A stretch of DNA of 64,000 nucleotides from Planctomycetaceae bacterium. Lineage in GTDB: Bacteria; Planctomycetota; Phycisphaerae; Phycisphaerales; SM1A02. The stretch lies in NCBI GenBank assembly GCA_947492385.1, contig CANLMX010000005.1, positions 23,184-87,183 on the forward strand, in the 5' to 3' direction. Every line of letters starts with the position of its first letter. The first letter of the stretch is position 1. Positions 41,191 to 49,561 of this stretch are shown here, one piece after another. The notes beneath the pieces were generated by a model. The model was not told the DNA's origin. It was given only the letters and a program-made list of their open reading frames with translations, and made no database searches. Both the position numbers and the translations under genes were made by a program.

Positions 41191-42744
41191 ATGCGTCCGG
41201 CCATGGAGCGCCCGCGCCCGTACAACCACCTGTGGCTCGTGCCCGCCGCGGCCGGCACGTGCCCGGCCCGCGCGCTCGACGCTGCATCGGCGCTTCGCGT
41301 GGGCCGTTGCCCGACCAGCGACGTCGTGCTCCCGCATCCCTCCGTCAGCCGGCAGCACGCGGTGATCGAACCCGCGACCGCCGACGGCGTTCCGCGCTGG
41401 CGCATCGTCGACCGCGGCAGCTCGGGCGGCACCTGGGTGAACGACGAGCGCGTGCCCGAGGGCGGTGCGCGCACGATCGGCATCGGCGACCGCGTGCGCT
41501 TCGGCCCGGTTGCATTCCGCGTCTCGCGCGACCCCGCCGCCGAGGCCGTCACGATGGCCGGCCGCGTGGATCCGATCGACCCGATCCGCGCCGCGGCGCC
41601 CGCGCCGCTCGCCGAGCGCCACCTCGACGCCGCCGTCGACGCGGGTGCGGCCATCCATGCCGCGACCGACGAGGGCGGCGTGGCGCGCGCGGCGGTCGCA
41701 GCGATCGCAGGCGCAAGCGGGTGCTCGGAGGTCGCGTTCGTCCGCCTCGCGGGCGACGGCTCGGTCCATGCGCTCGCCTCGCACGGGATGGGCGACGCGA
41801 GCGTGCGCGTCCCGCGCCGCGTGCTCGCGCGTGCGTCGGCCGGTGCGGTCACCGTGGTCGACGATTCCGGTTCCACCGACATCGGGCTCACGCTGGTGCG
41901 CCGCAGCATCGCGCGCGCGGCGTGCGTGCCCGTGGCGCTCGGCGAAGGTTCGTTCGGATTCCTGTGGATGGCGGACGCCTCCGGCACCGTCCGCATCGAG
42001 GCCGTAGCCGCCCTGGCGCGCGCGATCGGCGCGACCGCCGCGCTGGCGTTCGCGAACCTCGAACGGCTACGGATCCATGCGGCGCTCGAATCCGAGCACC
42101 GTGCGATGTTCGACGGGACCATGCAGGCGCTCATCGCGTCGATCGACGCGAAGGATCCCTACACGCGCGGGCACAGCGCGCGCGTGGCGGAGTTCGCGCA
42201 GCTGATCGCCGCGCGTTCTGGCATGGATGCCGATGCGTGCGCGGTGGCGCGCCTCTGCGGTCTGGTGCACGACATCGGGAAGATCGGGGTCAGCGAGGAC
42301 GTCCTCCGCAAGCCGGGCCGGCTCACCGACGAGGAGTTCCGCCACGTCGCCGCGCATCCGGTGACCGGCCACGAGATCCTCCGCGGCATCCCGCAGATGT
42401 CCGCGGTGCTCCCCGGCGTGCTGCACCACCACGAACGATTCGACGGCAGCGGATATCCGCACCGCCTTGCGGGGGATTCGATTCCGCCGCTCGCGCGCGT
42501 CGTCGCGGTGGCGGACGCGATCGACGCGATGACCACCTCGCGCACGTACCGTCCCGCGCGGCCGATGCGTGATGCCGTGGCCGAGGTCCTGCGTTGCGCG
42601 GGAACGCACTTCGACCCGATCGTTGCGAACGCGGTCGGCGGGATCGACCTCCGCGACCTGCAGGCGATCGTCGGTCTGCACGTCTTCGCGCCGGGCAGCG
42701 TCTCGTTCGCGGCCGATCAGCCCTCGATGCGGCGCACCGCGTAG
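41191..42744 (+). CDS. FHA-GAF-HD-GYP protein (probable cyclic di-GMP phosphodiesterase)
   Basis: A 517-residue three-domain protein. Residues about 30-112 are an FHA domain (LRVGRCPTSDVVLPHPSVSRQH, DRGSSGGTWVN), which binds phosphothreonine. Residues about 140-295 look like a GAF domain. Residues about 305-500 are HD-GYP: YTRGHSARVAEFA, HDIGKIGV (HD at 360-361), HPVTGHEIL, LHHHERFDGSGYP and ADAIDAMTTSRTYRP, with all metal residues present. It should degrade cyclic di-GMP under control of Ser/Thr phosphorylation and a small ligand. In-frame ATGs at 41185 and 41203 are alternative starts. Its end overlaps the convergent methyltransferase gene by 28 nt. Confidence 0.88.
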   Translation: MRPAMERPRPYNHLWLVPAAAGTCPARALDAASALRVGRCPTSDVVLPHPSVSRQHAVIEPATADGVPRWRIVDRGSSGGTWVNDERVPEGGARTIGIGDRVRFGPVAFRVSRDPAAEAVTMAGRVDPIDPIRAAAPAPLAERHLDAAVDAGAAIHAATDEGGVARAAVAAIAGASGCSEVAFVRLAGDGSVHALASHGMGDASVRVPRRVLARASAGAVTVVDDSGSTDIGLTLVRRSIARAACVPVALGEGSFGFLWMADASGTVRIEAVAALARAIGATAALAFANLERLRIHAALESEHRAMFDGTMQALIASIDAKDPYTRGHSARVAEFAQLIAARSGMDADACAVARLCGLVHDIGKIGVSEDVLRKPGRLTDEEFRHVAAHPVTGHEILRGIPQMSAVLPGVLHHHERFDGSGYPHRLAGDSIPPLARVVAVADAIDAMTTSRTYRPARPMRDAVAEVLRCAGTHFDPIVANAVGGIDLRDLQAIVGLHVFAPGSVSFAADQPSMRRTA

Positions 42745-43907
42745 GCGCACCGGCGCTCGCCGACGCGCAGCACGAAGACCACGTGAGGCTCGTCGCCCGG
42801 GCCGCGCAGCGCGCGCTGCCAGCGGTCCGGGTCGCAGGCGCCGCCGCGCGTGCGGACGGTGACGATGCCTGCGCCCCGCGCGGCGAGCCAGCGTGCCACC
42901 GTGGACTCGCGTGCGGGAAGTTCCTCGAGCACCTCGAAGCACTCGAACCACGGGGCGTCCGGGGAGTCGCGCCCGGGCGCTCGGTCGGTCGTGAGGATCC
43001 CGAGCCCCGCGGCGAGTTCCGCGGCCTCGAGCCGCGCCGCCGCGCCCGCAAGCAGTCGTGCGCGCTCGAGCGCGGGATCGGGCACCAGGAGCACCCGGTC
43101 GACCCGGCCCGCGCCAGCCTCGGGCGCCGCGGGGACGCCGTTCAGGGTGATCCCCAGATCCACGCGCGTGGCCGTGCGCATCCCGGCGTGGACGGCGAGC
43201 CTGCCTGCCCAGAGCACCTGCTGCACCAGGCCTCCGCGGTCACCGATGAACTCGACTTCCTCGTCCCCGGTCACGTGTTCCGGTCCGAGGTCCATGCCCG
43301 GTCCGAGCTTCATCGCCCATCCGGCGCGCGCCCGCATGGCGCCCCGCACGGCGTCGAAGGGAGGCTCGAGGTCCTCGGGCGCCCATCGCCGCGCGCCGCC
43401 ACGGTCGCGGCGTGCGGGATCGGCGTGCGCGAACGCCGCGTCGCCGGGCGCGGAGATCGCGTCCACGAGGCGCACGTCGCATCCCGCGTTGCGCGAGGCC
43501 ATCCACGCGCGCACGGGATCGAGGTCCGCGCCCGTCGTCGGCGCCACGCGCGCCAGTTCCATCAGGTCGCCGCCGATCCCGCTGCAGAGGTCGTCGATCC
43601 GCTGCGCGCCGGCCGTGCGGAACCGCGCGGCCTTCCATGCCGCGACGGCCGGGGCGCTCGCCATCTCCACGCCGGCGCGGTCGGCCCACAGCGAACCCGC
43701 CGCGTCGCCGAACTTGGCGTGCGCCCGCGTGCGCGCGATCGAGAGCTCGATGGCCGCGGCCACCTCGTCGGTGCCGTGCGCGGAGCGCAGGCGTTCGATG
43801 GCGCCCGGCGCCGGCGCCGCATCGATGCCGTGCAGGGCGCGCAGCAGGCACGCGTTGCGCGGATCCGCGAGCGACTGCCACGCCCGCAGGCGTGCGTCGG
43901 GCGTCAT
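42717..43907 (-). CDS. THUMP-like domain class I SAM-dependent methyltransferase
   Basis: A 396-residue protein. A helical N-terminus is followed by a Rossmann methyltransferase core with SAM motif IDDLCSGIGGDLMELA and an acidic residue after the next strand (TTGADLDPVRAWMA). The C-terminal part ends with the compact domain found in bacterial THUMP-like methyltransferases (VTVRTRGGACDPDRW, HVVFVLRVGERRCAYAVRR). The likely substrate is an RNA base, unproven. The ATG at 43907 overlaps the upstream AI-2E gene stop by 4 nt (ATGA). Confidence 0.75.
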   Translation of the reverse strand: MTPDARLRAWQSLADPRNACLLRALHGIDAAPAPGAIERLRSAHGTDEVAAAIELSIARTRAHAKFGDAAGSLWADRAGVEMASAPAVAAWKAARFRTAGAQRIDDLCSGIGGDLMELARVAPTTGADLDPVRAWMASRNAGCDVRLVDAISAPGDAAFAHADPARRDRGGARRWAPEDLEPPFDAVRGAMRARAGWAMKLGPGMDLGPEHVTGDEEVEFIGDRGGLVQQVLWAGRLAVHAGMRTATRVDLGITLNGVPAAPEAGAGRVDRVLLVPDPALERARLLAGAAARLEAAELAAGLGILTTDRAPGRDSPDAPWFECFEVLEELPARESTVARWLAARGAGIVTVRTRGGACDPDRWQRALRGPGDEPHVVFVLRVGERRCAYAVRRIEG

Positions 43908-44998
43908 CCCCGCCGCTTCTCCGCGGCGCGTGCGGAGGCGATGTCGCCGAGGAGCACCGAGAGCGAGCGCAGGTCGTCGGTCTGGTCGAGGACGATCTTG
44001 ACGATGATGGTGAGCGGCACCGCGAAGAACATCCCGGCGATGCCGAGGAGGTAGCCCCACACCACCAAGGAGAGCAGCACCACCAGCGGCGAGAGGCCGA
44101 GACGCGAACCGAGCAGCTTCGGCTGCAGCACGCTGCCGATGACGACACCCGAGAGCGCCTGCACCACCGCCATGCCGATCGCCGCGCCCCAGCCGTGGGT
44201 GATCAGCGTGATGAGCACAACGACGGCGCTCGCCGCGATCGCGCCGATCGTCGGGATGTAGTTCAGGAAGAACACGAGGAAGCTGAGCAGGAACGGGAAC
44301 GGCACGTCAAGCACCAGGCACGCGGCGTAGTTAATGACCGCGAGCACCACGTTCAGCTGCGTGATGACCACCAGGAACGACCGCACCTTGTCGGCAACGC
44401 CGCCGAGCCCGGGTCCCTGCATCGCGTTCGGGAACGCAATGCGAAGCTTCTCCGGCACGCTCGATGCCTCGGCGATGATGAACGCGGTGACCAGCAGCAC
44501 GAACACCAGGTTCTGCAGCGTCTTCGCGAGCCCCACGATGATCACGTCGGCGAAGTCGCGCAGCTTCCACGAGTGCGCAGCCGTCATGATGCGCTCCACG
44601 TCGAGGTCCACGCCGCGCGCGCGGATTGCCTCAAGCCCCGAGAGCAACAGGGCGTCGACGCGCGCCTGGTACTCGGGAAGCATCGGCGTCAGCTGCGAGA
44701 TCGACTGGTTCAGGTAGAAGCCGATGCCGAGCGCGCCGCCGAGCGTGAGCGCCAGCACGATCAGGAGCGCCAGCCAGCGCGGCGCGCCCAGCTTGCCCTG
44801 CAGCAACGCCAGCGGCAGGATCGCGATCATCGAGATGAACGCCGCGGCGAGGATCGGCGAGATGATGCCCGCCGCCTCGCGCACGCCCGCCGCCACCACC
44901 ACGATGGCCGCGGCGGTCAGGAGGATGCTGAGCCCGCGGCCCCGCACGGGCGCGTTGGGGGGCGGCAGGCTCGGGGTCGTGGGCTGGGCGAATGGCAT
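43904..44998 (-). CDS. AI-2E family transporter (TqsA/YdiK/PerM-like permease)
   Basis: A 364-residue integral membrane protein with about eight membrane helices (ILLTAAAIVVVAAG, ISPILAAAFISMIAILPLAL, LALLIVLALTLGGALGIGF and others). The conserved C-terminal family region PFPFLLSFLVFFLNYIPTIG and LQPKLLGSRLGLSPLVVLLS is present. The family exports small molecules or acts as Na+/H+ antiporters; substrate here is unknown. The start at 44998 is chosen, but an in-frame ATG at 45028 exists. It is flanked by DUF1080 upstream and the methyltransferase downstream on the same strand. Confidence 0.88.
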   Translation of the reverse strand: MPFAQPTTPSLPPPNAPVRGRGLSILLTAAAIVVVAAGVREAAGIISPILAAAFISMIAILPLALLQGKLGAPRWLALLIVLALTLGGALGIGFYLNQSISQLTPMLPEYQARVDALLLSGLEAIRARGVDLDVERIMTAAHSWKLRDFADVIIVGLAKTLQNLVFVLLVTAFIIAEASSVPEKLRIAFPNAMQGPGLGGVADKVRSFLVVITQLNVVLAVINYAACLVLDVPFPFLLSFLVFFLNYIPTIGAIAASAVVVLITLITHGWGAAIGMAVVQALSGVVIGSVLQPKLLGSRLGLSPLVVLLSLVVWGYLLGIAGMFFAVPLTIIVKIVLDQTDDLRSLSVLLGDIASARAAEKRRG

Positions 44999-45028
44999 GG
45001 CGTGCTCGTGGACCGTGTATCGACGCAA

Positions 45029-45757
45029 TCAGCGCGTAGGGGTGAGCGGGCGCAGCCGCACCTCGCGGAAGTCCACGCGATCGCCATGGCCGAGGAACCC
45101 GACCTTGCCCGATGCGCGCCGGGTGCCCGGGTGGTCCTTGCCGCTCAGCGTCCCGGAGCGGGTGGCCTCGTCGAGGTCGCAGTCGAGGATCGCGGTGCCG
45201 TTCAGCTCGACGCGCACGCGGCGGCCACGGACCGTGATCGTCTCGTCGTTCCATTCGCCGGCCGGGCGCAGCGCCGCGGTGCTGCCGGAGCTCGCGGCGA
45301 TCCCGTACACGCTGCCGTGCCGCTGCCAGTCCTTGAGCCACCCGGCGTACTTCTCGTGGCCGTCGTCGAGCACCTGCACCTCGAGGCCCTCGTACGCGGC
45401 GTCTCCCGTGGCCGGCGCCCGGATACCGACGCCGTTGTTGGCGCCGGGCGTCAGCCGGAACCGGAACGCCAGCTCGAAGTCCGACCACTCGCCGGGGGCC
45501 CATAGGTTTCCGCCGTTGGGGCCGCACGCGATGGCGCCATCCTCGACGCTCCAGCCCGCAACGTCACCGGTCCAGCCGTCGAGCGTGCGGCCGTCGAAGA
45601 GCGCAACCCAGCCGTCGGGCCCGGGAGCCAGGTTGGGTTCGGTCGAGGCGGCGGTCGCGGTCGTGCGGTTCGGTGCGGTCCCGGGCGCCGGCGCTTCGAC
45701 GCACGAGGCGAGGACGGAACCGATCACGATCACGGCGGCACGTCGCACGGGCCTCAC
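45029..45757 (-). CDS. DUF1080 lipoprotein (3-keto-disaccharide hydrolase family)
   Basis: A 242-residue exported lipoprotein starting with GTG. The signal ends in the lipobox VLASC. The concanavalin-like DUF1080 fold shows WVALFDGRTLDGWTG, then GGNLWAPGEWSDFELAFRFRL, NNGVGIRAP and GKVGFLGHGDRVDFREVRL near the end. Members of this family bind or cleave 3-keto-glycosides in planctomycetes and Bacteroidetes. It lies directly upstream of the AI-2E gene, and its stop is adjacent to that gene's upstream ATG. Confidence 0.88.
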   Translation of the reverse strand: MRPVRRAAVIVIGSVLASCVEAPAPGTAPNRTTATAASTEPNLAPGPDGWVALFDGRTLDGWTGDVAGWSVEDGAIACGPNGGNLWAPGEWSDFELAFRFRLTPGANNGVGIRAPATGDAAYEGLEVQVLDDGHEKYAGWLKDWQRHGSVYGIAASSGSTAALRPAGEWNDETITVRGRRVRVELNGTAILDCDLDEATRSGTLSGKDHPGTRRASGKVGFLGHGDRVDFREVRLRPLTPTR

Positions 45758-45770
45758 GGTACCACGCGCC

Positions 45771-45776
45771 TACGCT
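45771..45776 (+). promoter_or_regulatory. -10-like box TACGCT of the DUF72 gene
   Basis: TACGCT ends 6 nt before the GTG at 45783, in the 25-nt gap between divergent genes. Confidence 0.4.
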
Positions 45777-45782
45777 GCGCCC

Positions 45783-46874
45783 GTGGCCCGTTCACGTCGT
45801 TCAGCGCCCACGGATTCCGCGATCGGCGGACTGTTCGGGGACACGCCCGCCGACCGCGCGATGGAGCGGGTGGCGCCGATGCCGGTGACTGCCGAGGTGC
45901 ACGCGCTTGCCGTGCGCATCCCGGACGGCGTGCGCCTGGGCACCAGCAGCTGGGCGTACCCAGGGTGGCGCGGGCTGGTCTACGCACCGCGCGCGCCGGT
46001 GGCCGCGCTTGCGACCGACGGGCTCGCGGCCTACGCCGCATCCCCGCTCTTCGGCACCGTGGGACTCGACCGCGCGTTCTACGCGGCGCCATCTCGCGAG
46101 CAGTACGCGTCGCTCGCGCAGCTCGTGCCCGGCTCGTTCCGGTTCACCGTGAAGGCCGAGCAGCGCTGCACGCGCCCGGACCTGGCCGCGGACGGGACGA
46201 CCTTCGGCAACGCGACCGCACACCGTGCCGGTGCCGTGAACCCACAATTCCTGGACGCCGCGTCCGCGTGGGAGCGCGTGATCGCCCCGGCGCTCGAAGG
46301 GCTTGGCGACCGCATGGGTCCGATGGTGTTCCAGTTCCCCCACCTGGACCTCTCCGCACGCGGCCGACTGGGCGGTGCCGATGCGCTGCTTGCGCGGATC
46401 GGGGCGTTCCTCGGCGAACTCGCGCGCCGCGCGGGCGGGGACGCGCGGTGGATGCCCGTCGTCGAGCTGCGCAATCGCGAGGTGCTCCAGCCCGCGCACG
46501 TGCGCGCCTACGTCGATGCGATCGGTGCGGGCGCCGCCGTGCACTCGTACCTGCAGCACCCGACGGTCGCGACGCCCGCGGCCCAGGAGCGCGCGCTGGC
46601 GGATGCGGGAGCGCCGGCGCGCGATGCGCGTGCGGTGGTGGTGCGCTGGATGCTGCTCCCGACCGCCACCTATGACGAGGCGTCCGTGGCGTTCGAACCC
46701 TTCGACCGCATCCGGGCGCCGGACCCCGCCACTCGCAGGGACGTCGTGGACCTGCTCGCGGGCTGCGGCCCCGGGCGTCCCGGGTACGTGGTCTGCAACA
46801 ACAAGGCCGAAGGCTGCGCGGCACGCTCCGTTCGCGCGATCGCCGAGGAGCTTGCGGCGCGCAGGCCGGACTAG
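45783..46874 (+). CDS. DUF72 family protein
   Basis: A 363-residue TIM-barrel-like protein. Family features are VRLGTSSWAYPGWRGLVY near the N-terminus, GSFRFTVKAEQRCT, GPMVFQFPHLDLSARGRL, MPVVELRNREVL and the C-terminal YVVCNNKAEGCAARSV. The biochemical role of DUF72 is not settled. The GTG at 45783 is supported by its TACGCT box; an ATG at 45861 would remove an N-terminal extension that DUF72 proteins usually lack. Confidence 0.82.
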   Translation: MARSRRSAPTDSAIGGLFGDTPADRAMERVAPMPVTAEVHALAVRIPDGVRLGTSSWAYPGWRGLVYAPRAPVAALATDGLAAYAASPLFGTVGLDRAFYAAPSREQYASLAQLVPGSFRFTVKAEQRCTRPDLAADGTTFGNATAHRAGAVNPQFLDAASAWERVIAPALEGLGDRMGPMVFQFPHLDLSARGRLGGADALLARIGAFLGELARRAGGDARWMPVVELRNREVLQPAHVRAYVDAIGAGAAVHSYLQHPTVATPAAQERALADAGAPARDARAVVVRWMLLPTATYDEASVAFEPFDRIRAPDPATRRDVVDLLAGCGPGRPGYVVCNNKAEGCAARSVRAIAEELAARRPD

Positions 46875-46894
46875 GATTGCCCCTGGAGAACCCC

Positions 46895-48160
46895 ATGCGA
46901 TTCAGCCGCACGATTGCCACGCTCCCGTTCGCCGCCTCGATGGTCCTGCTCGCTGCCGCGGGCTCGGTGCAGGATGGCGCGGCGCCACCGACCGCGCCCG
47001 CGACCCCCGGAGCGAAGGCCGAGGCAAAGAAGCCCGCGTTCCCCCGGCTGGCACTCCAGCGCGTGGCGCCCGAGATGACCTTCCGTCGGCCCGTGCAGGT
47101 GGTGTTCGAGCCGGGCGTCGATGCACGGATGTACGTGCTCGAGCAGGCCGGCCGCGTCCTTGTCATCGATCCGCAGGATCGCGACGCGAAGGAGCCCACG
47201 GTCTTCATGGACATCCGCCCGCAGGTGAACAGCCGCGGGAACGAGGAGGGCCTGCTCTCGATGGCCTTCCACCCGGACTACGCGAAGAACGGCACGTTCT
47301 TCGTCTACTACACCGCGATCGACGCCGAGCGCCGCCGCCGCAACGTGCTCTCGCGCTGGAAGGTCGATCCCGACACGAAGGGCGCGAAGGCCGGCAGCGA
47401 GGAAGTCCTGCTCTCGGTCGACGACCCGTACTCGAACCACAACGGCGGCACCGTGCTCTTCGGCCGCGACGGCATGCTCTACCTGAGCTGCGGCGACGGG
47501 GGCGCGGCCAACGACCCGCTGCAGGCAGGCCAGGACCTGAAGACGCTGCTCGCCAAGGTGCTCCGCATCGACGTGGACCGCACCGAGGGCGATCGCCCCT
47601 ACGGGATCCCGAAGGACAACCCGTTCCTCGGCGTCGAGGGCGCGCGCCCCGAGATCTGGGCATACGGCCTGCGCAACGTGTGGCGCATGTCCTTCGACCG
47701 CCAGACGGGCGAGCTCTGGGGCGGCGACGTCGGCCAGAACGAGTACGAGGAGGTCGACCTCATCGTGAAGGGCGGCAATTACGGGTGGAACCCGCGCGAG
47801 GGACTCCACGCGTTCGCGGGCGGCACGGGCGCGCCCGAGGCGACCTACCTCGAGCCGATCGTCGAGTACCCGCACGACCAGGGCGTGAGCATCACGGGCG
47901 GGTACGTCTCGCGGTGCGCGGCGCAGCCGGAGCTTGAGGGCGTCTATCTCTATGCCGACCTCGTCTCGTGCCGCATCTGGGGACTGCGTGCCGAGGGCGG
48001 CAAGCTCGTGGCGGGCCCCGAGCTGCTGCACACCACGCGCAACCAGCTCCCGACCAGCTTTGGCGAAGCCAATGACGGCACCCTGTACCTCGTGACGTTC
48101 CAGGGAAGCCAGGATTCGCGAGCCAAGGGGTCGATCTGGCGGATCGGGACCGCGAAGTGA
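46895..48160 (+). CDS. PQQ-dependent sugar dehydrogenase-like beta-propeller protein, secreted
   Basis: A 421-residue exported protein of the soluble glucose/aldose dehydrogenase (YliI/GSDH) family. After the signal peptide (ATLPFAASMVLLAAAGS) come blades with EEGLLSMAFHPDYAKNG, SNHNGGTVLFGRDGMLYL, CGDGGAANDPLQAGQD, EIWAYGLRNVWRMSFD, GDVGQNEYEEVDL and GGNYGWNPREG, which contain the usual PQQ and calcium contacts. The start at 46895 follows CTGGAGAA. Its TGA overlaps the GTG of the next small gene. It probably oxidises an aldose in the periplasm. Confidence 0.88.
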   Translation: MRFSRTIATLPFAASMVLLAAAGSVQDGAAPPTAPATPGAKAEAKKPAFPRLALQRVAPEMTFRRPVQVVFEPGVDARMYVLEQAGRVLVIDPQDRDAKEPTVFMDIRPQVNSRGNEEGLLSMAFHPDYAKNGTFFVYYTAIDAERRRRNVLSRWKVDPDTKGAKAGSEEVLLSVDDPYSNHNGGTVLFGRDGMLYLSCGDGGAANDPLQAGQDLKTLLAKVLRIDVDRTEGDRPYGIPKDNPFLGVEGARPEIWAYGLRNVWRMSFDRQTGELWGGDVGQNEYEEVDLIVKGGNYGWNPREGLHAFAGGTGAPEATYLEPIVEYPHDQGVSITGGYVSRCAAQPELEGVYLYADLVSCRIWGLRAEGGKLVAGPELLHTTRNQLPTSFGEANDGTLYLVTFQGSQDSRAKGSIWRIGTAK

Positions 48161-48447
48161 GCGATAGGATGCCGGTCATGCCGCGCATTCGCCATGCTGC
48201 GCCCGTGGTGCTTGTCGGTTCGGTCGTGCTCTGCGCGACGGCACTGATCGGCTGCGACGACGACGCGTCCCTGTGGGGCGACGCCATGACGCCCACGCAG
48301 ATGCAGCAGCAGGGGGCGGGCCCCGGTCCGGCGCCCGCCATGTTCGCGACCAGCTCCGGCGACAACGAGGACCCCTTCATCGACAACGCGAACTACCCGT
48401 TCGTGGAGTCGCCGTGGTGGTCGAACCCCGCCTACAACGGTGGATGA
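48157..48447 (+). CDS. Small lipoprotein of unknown function
   Basis: A 96-residue lipoprotein. The signal peptide VVLVGSVVLCATALIGC ends in a lipobox, followed by acidic DDDAS. The mature part is Gln/Gly/Pro-rich and ends in a conserved-looking aromatic segment, NYPFVESPWWSNPAYNGG. The GTG at 48157 overlaps the previous stop (GTGA); an ATG at 48178 is an alternative that still keeps the signal peptide. I know no family for it. Confidence 0.65.
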   Translation: MSDRMPVMPRIRHAAPVVLVGSVVLCATALIGCDDDASLWGDAMTPTQMQQQGAGPGPAPAMFATSSGDNEDPFIDNANYPFVESPWWSNPAYNGG

Positions 48448-48470
48448 GCGGGAGCGCGCGAGGCGCGCCG

Positions 48471-48476
48471 TACAAT
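48471..48476 (+). promoter_or_regulatory. -10 box TACAAT of pyrB
   Basis: TACAAT ends 7 nt before the ATG at 48484 and covers the alternative ATG at 48475, so it selects the later start. It is the best -10 match among the leaderless-type promoters here. Confidence 0.5.
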
Positions 48477-48483
48477 GGACGGC

Positions 48484-49419
48484 ATGGCGCGGAACCTGCT
48501 GAAGCTCGAGGGGCTCGACGAGGCGCACCTCACGTCATTGCTTGATCGGGCGGCCGCGTTCATTCCCGCGGCGCGCGGTGAGGTGGAAGCCCCGGCGTCG
48601 CTCCGGGGCAAGCTGATCGCGCAACTCTTCTTCGAGGATTCGACGCGCACCCGGCTCAGCTTCGAGGCGGCGACGGCCCGCCTCGGCGGCCGGTCGCTGT
48701 CGCTCTCGGGCGTCGGGTCCAGTGCCAGCAAGGGCGAGACCTTCCTGGACACCGCGCTGAACGTCGACGCGCTCGGCGTGGACGCCGTCGTGGTGCGCTC
48801 CTCGATCTCCGGTGGCGCAGACCTCCTGGCCCGCAACGTCCGGTGCGCCGTGATCAACGCCGGTGACGGTCGGCGGGAGCACCCCACCCAGGGCCTGCTG
48901 GACTGCCTGACCATCCGTGAGGCCTTCGGCAAGATTGCGGGAGTGAAGGTTGCCATCGTCGGGGACATCGCCAACAGCCGCGTGGCGCGCAGCGCCATCC
49001 ATGCCCTGACAACCCTTGGTGCGACCGTGCGGCTGGTGGGCCCCCCCACGCTGCTTCCGCGGTCGTTCGCCCAGATTGCTGCCCGTCATGATCTTGTGTC
49101 GATCACACACGATCTTGATTCGATTCTCCCCGAACTTGACGTCATCATGATGCTTCGAGTGCAACTGGAGCGGTCGGCGGGGGGTGGAATCGCCGCGGAC
49201 TACCGCGAGCACTACGGCCTGACCCATCGGCGTGCGATGCGCCTGCCGGCGCACTGCATCGTCATGCACCCGGGGCCCGTGAATCGGGGCGTCGAAGTCG
49301 ACGACGACGTGGCCGACGACGGTCGCCGGAGCCAAATCCTGCGGCAAGTGACGCATGGAGTCGCCGTCCGGATGGCGGTGCTGCAAGAATCCGTGGGCCG
49401 TACGGATCATGTTAGGTGA
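48484..49419 (+). CDS. pyrB: Aspartate carbamoyltransferase catalytic subunit
   Basis: A 311-residue pyrimidine-pathway enzyme. The carbamoyl-phosphate motif is FFEDSTRTRLSFE. The catalytic-loop lysine is in SASKGET, GDGRREHPTQGLLD is the family's HPTQ motif, and MHPGPVNRGVE binds aspartate. Length is normal. No pyrC or pyrI is adjacent. The next gene starts 142 nt downstream with its own presumed promoter. Confidence 0.96.
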   Translation: MARNLLKLEGLDEAHLTSLLDRAAAFIPAARGEVEAPASLRGKLIAQLFFEDSTRTRLSFEAATARLGGRSLSLSGVGSSASKGETFLDTALNVDALGVDAVVVRSSISGGADLLARNVRCAVINAGDGRREHPTQGLLDCLTIREAFGKIAGVKVAIVGDIANSRVARSAIHALTTLGATVRLVGPPTLLPRSFAQIAARHDLVSITHDLDSILPELDVIMMLRVQLERSAGGGIAADYREHYGLTHRRAMRLPAHCIVMHPGPVNRGVEVDDDVADDGRRSQILRQVTHGVAVRMAVLQESVGRTDHVR

Positions 49420-49561
49420 TCGTTGCGGGCACTTCGGGTGGTGGGCGGTGCAGGTACCCTGCGCGACTTGCCGATAGTGGCCCGGCGGAGGGCGGTGTTG
49501 CTCTTCGACCCCTGTGTGCCCGGACGGGCTCCCGGGATCCCATGAGGCGGATCGCCTGACC

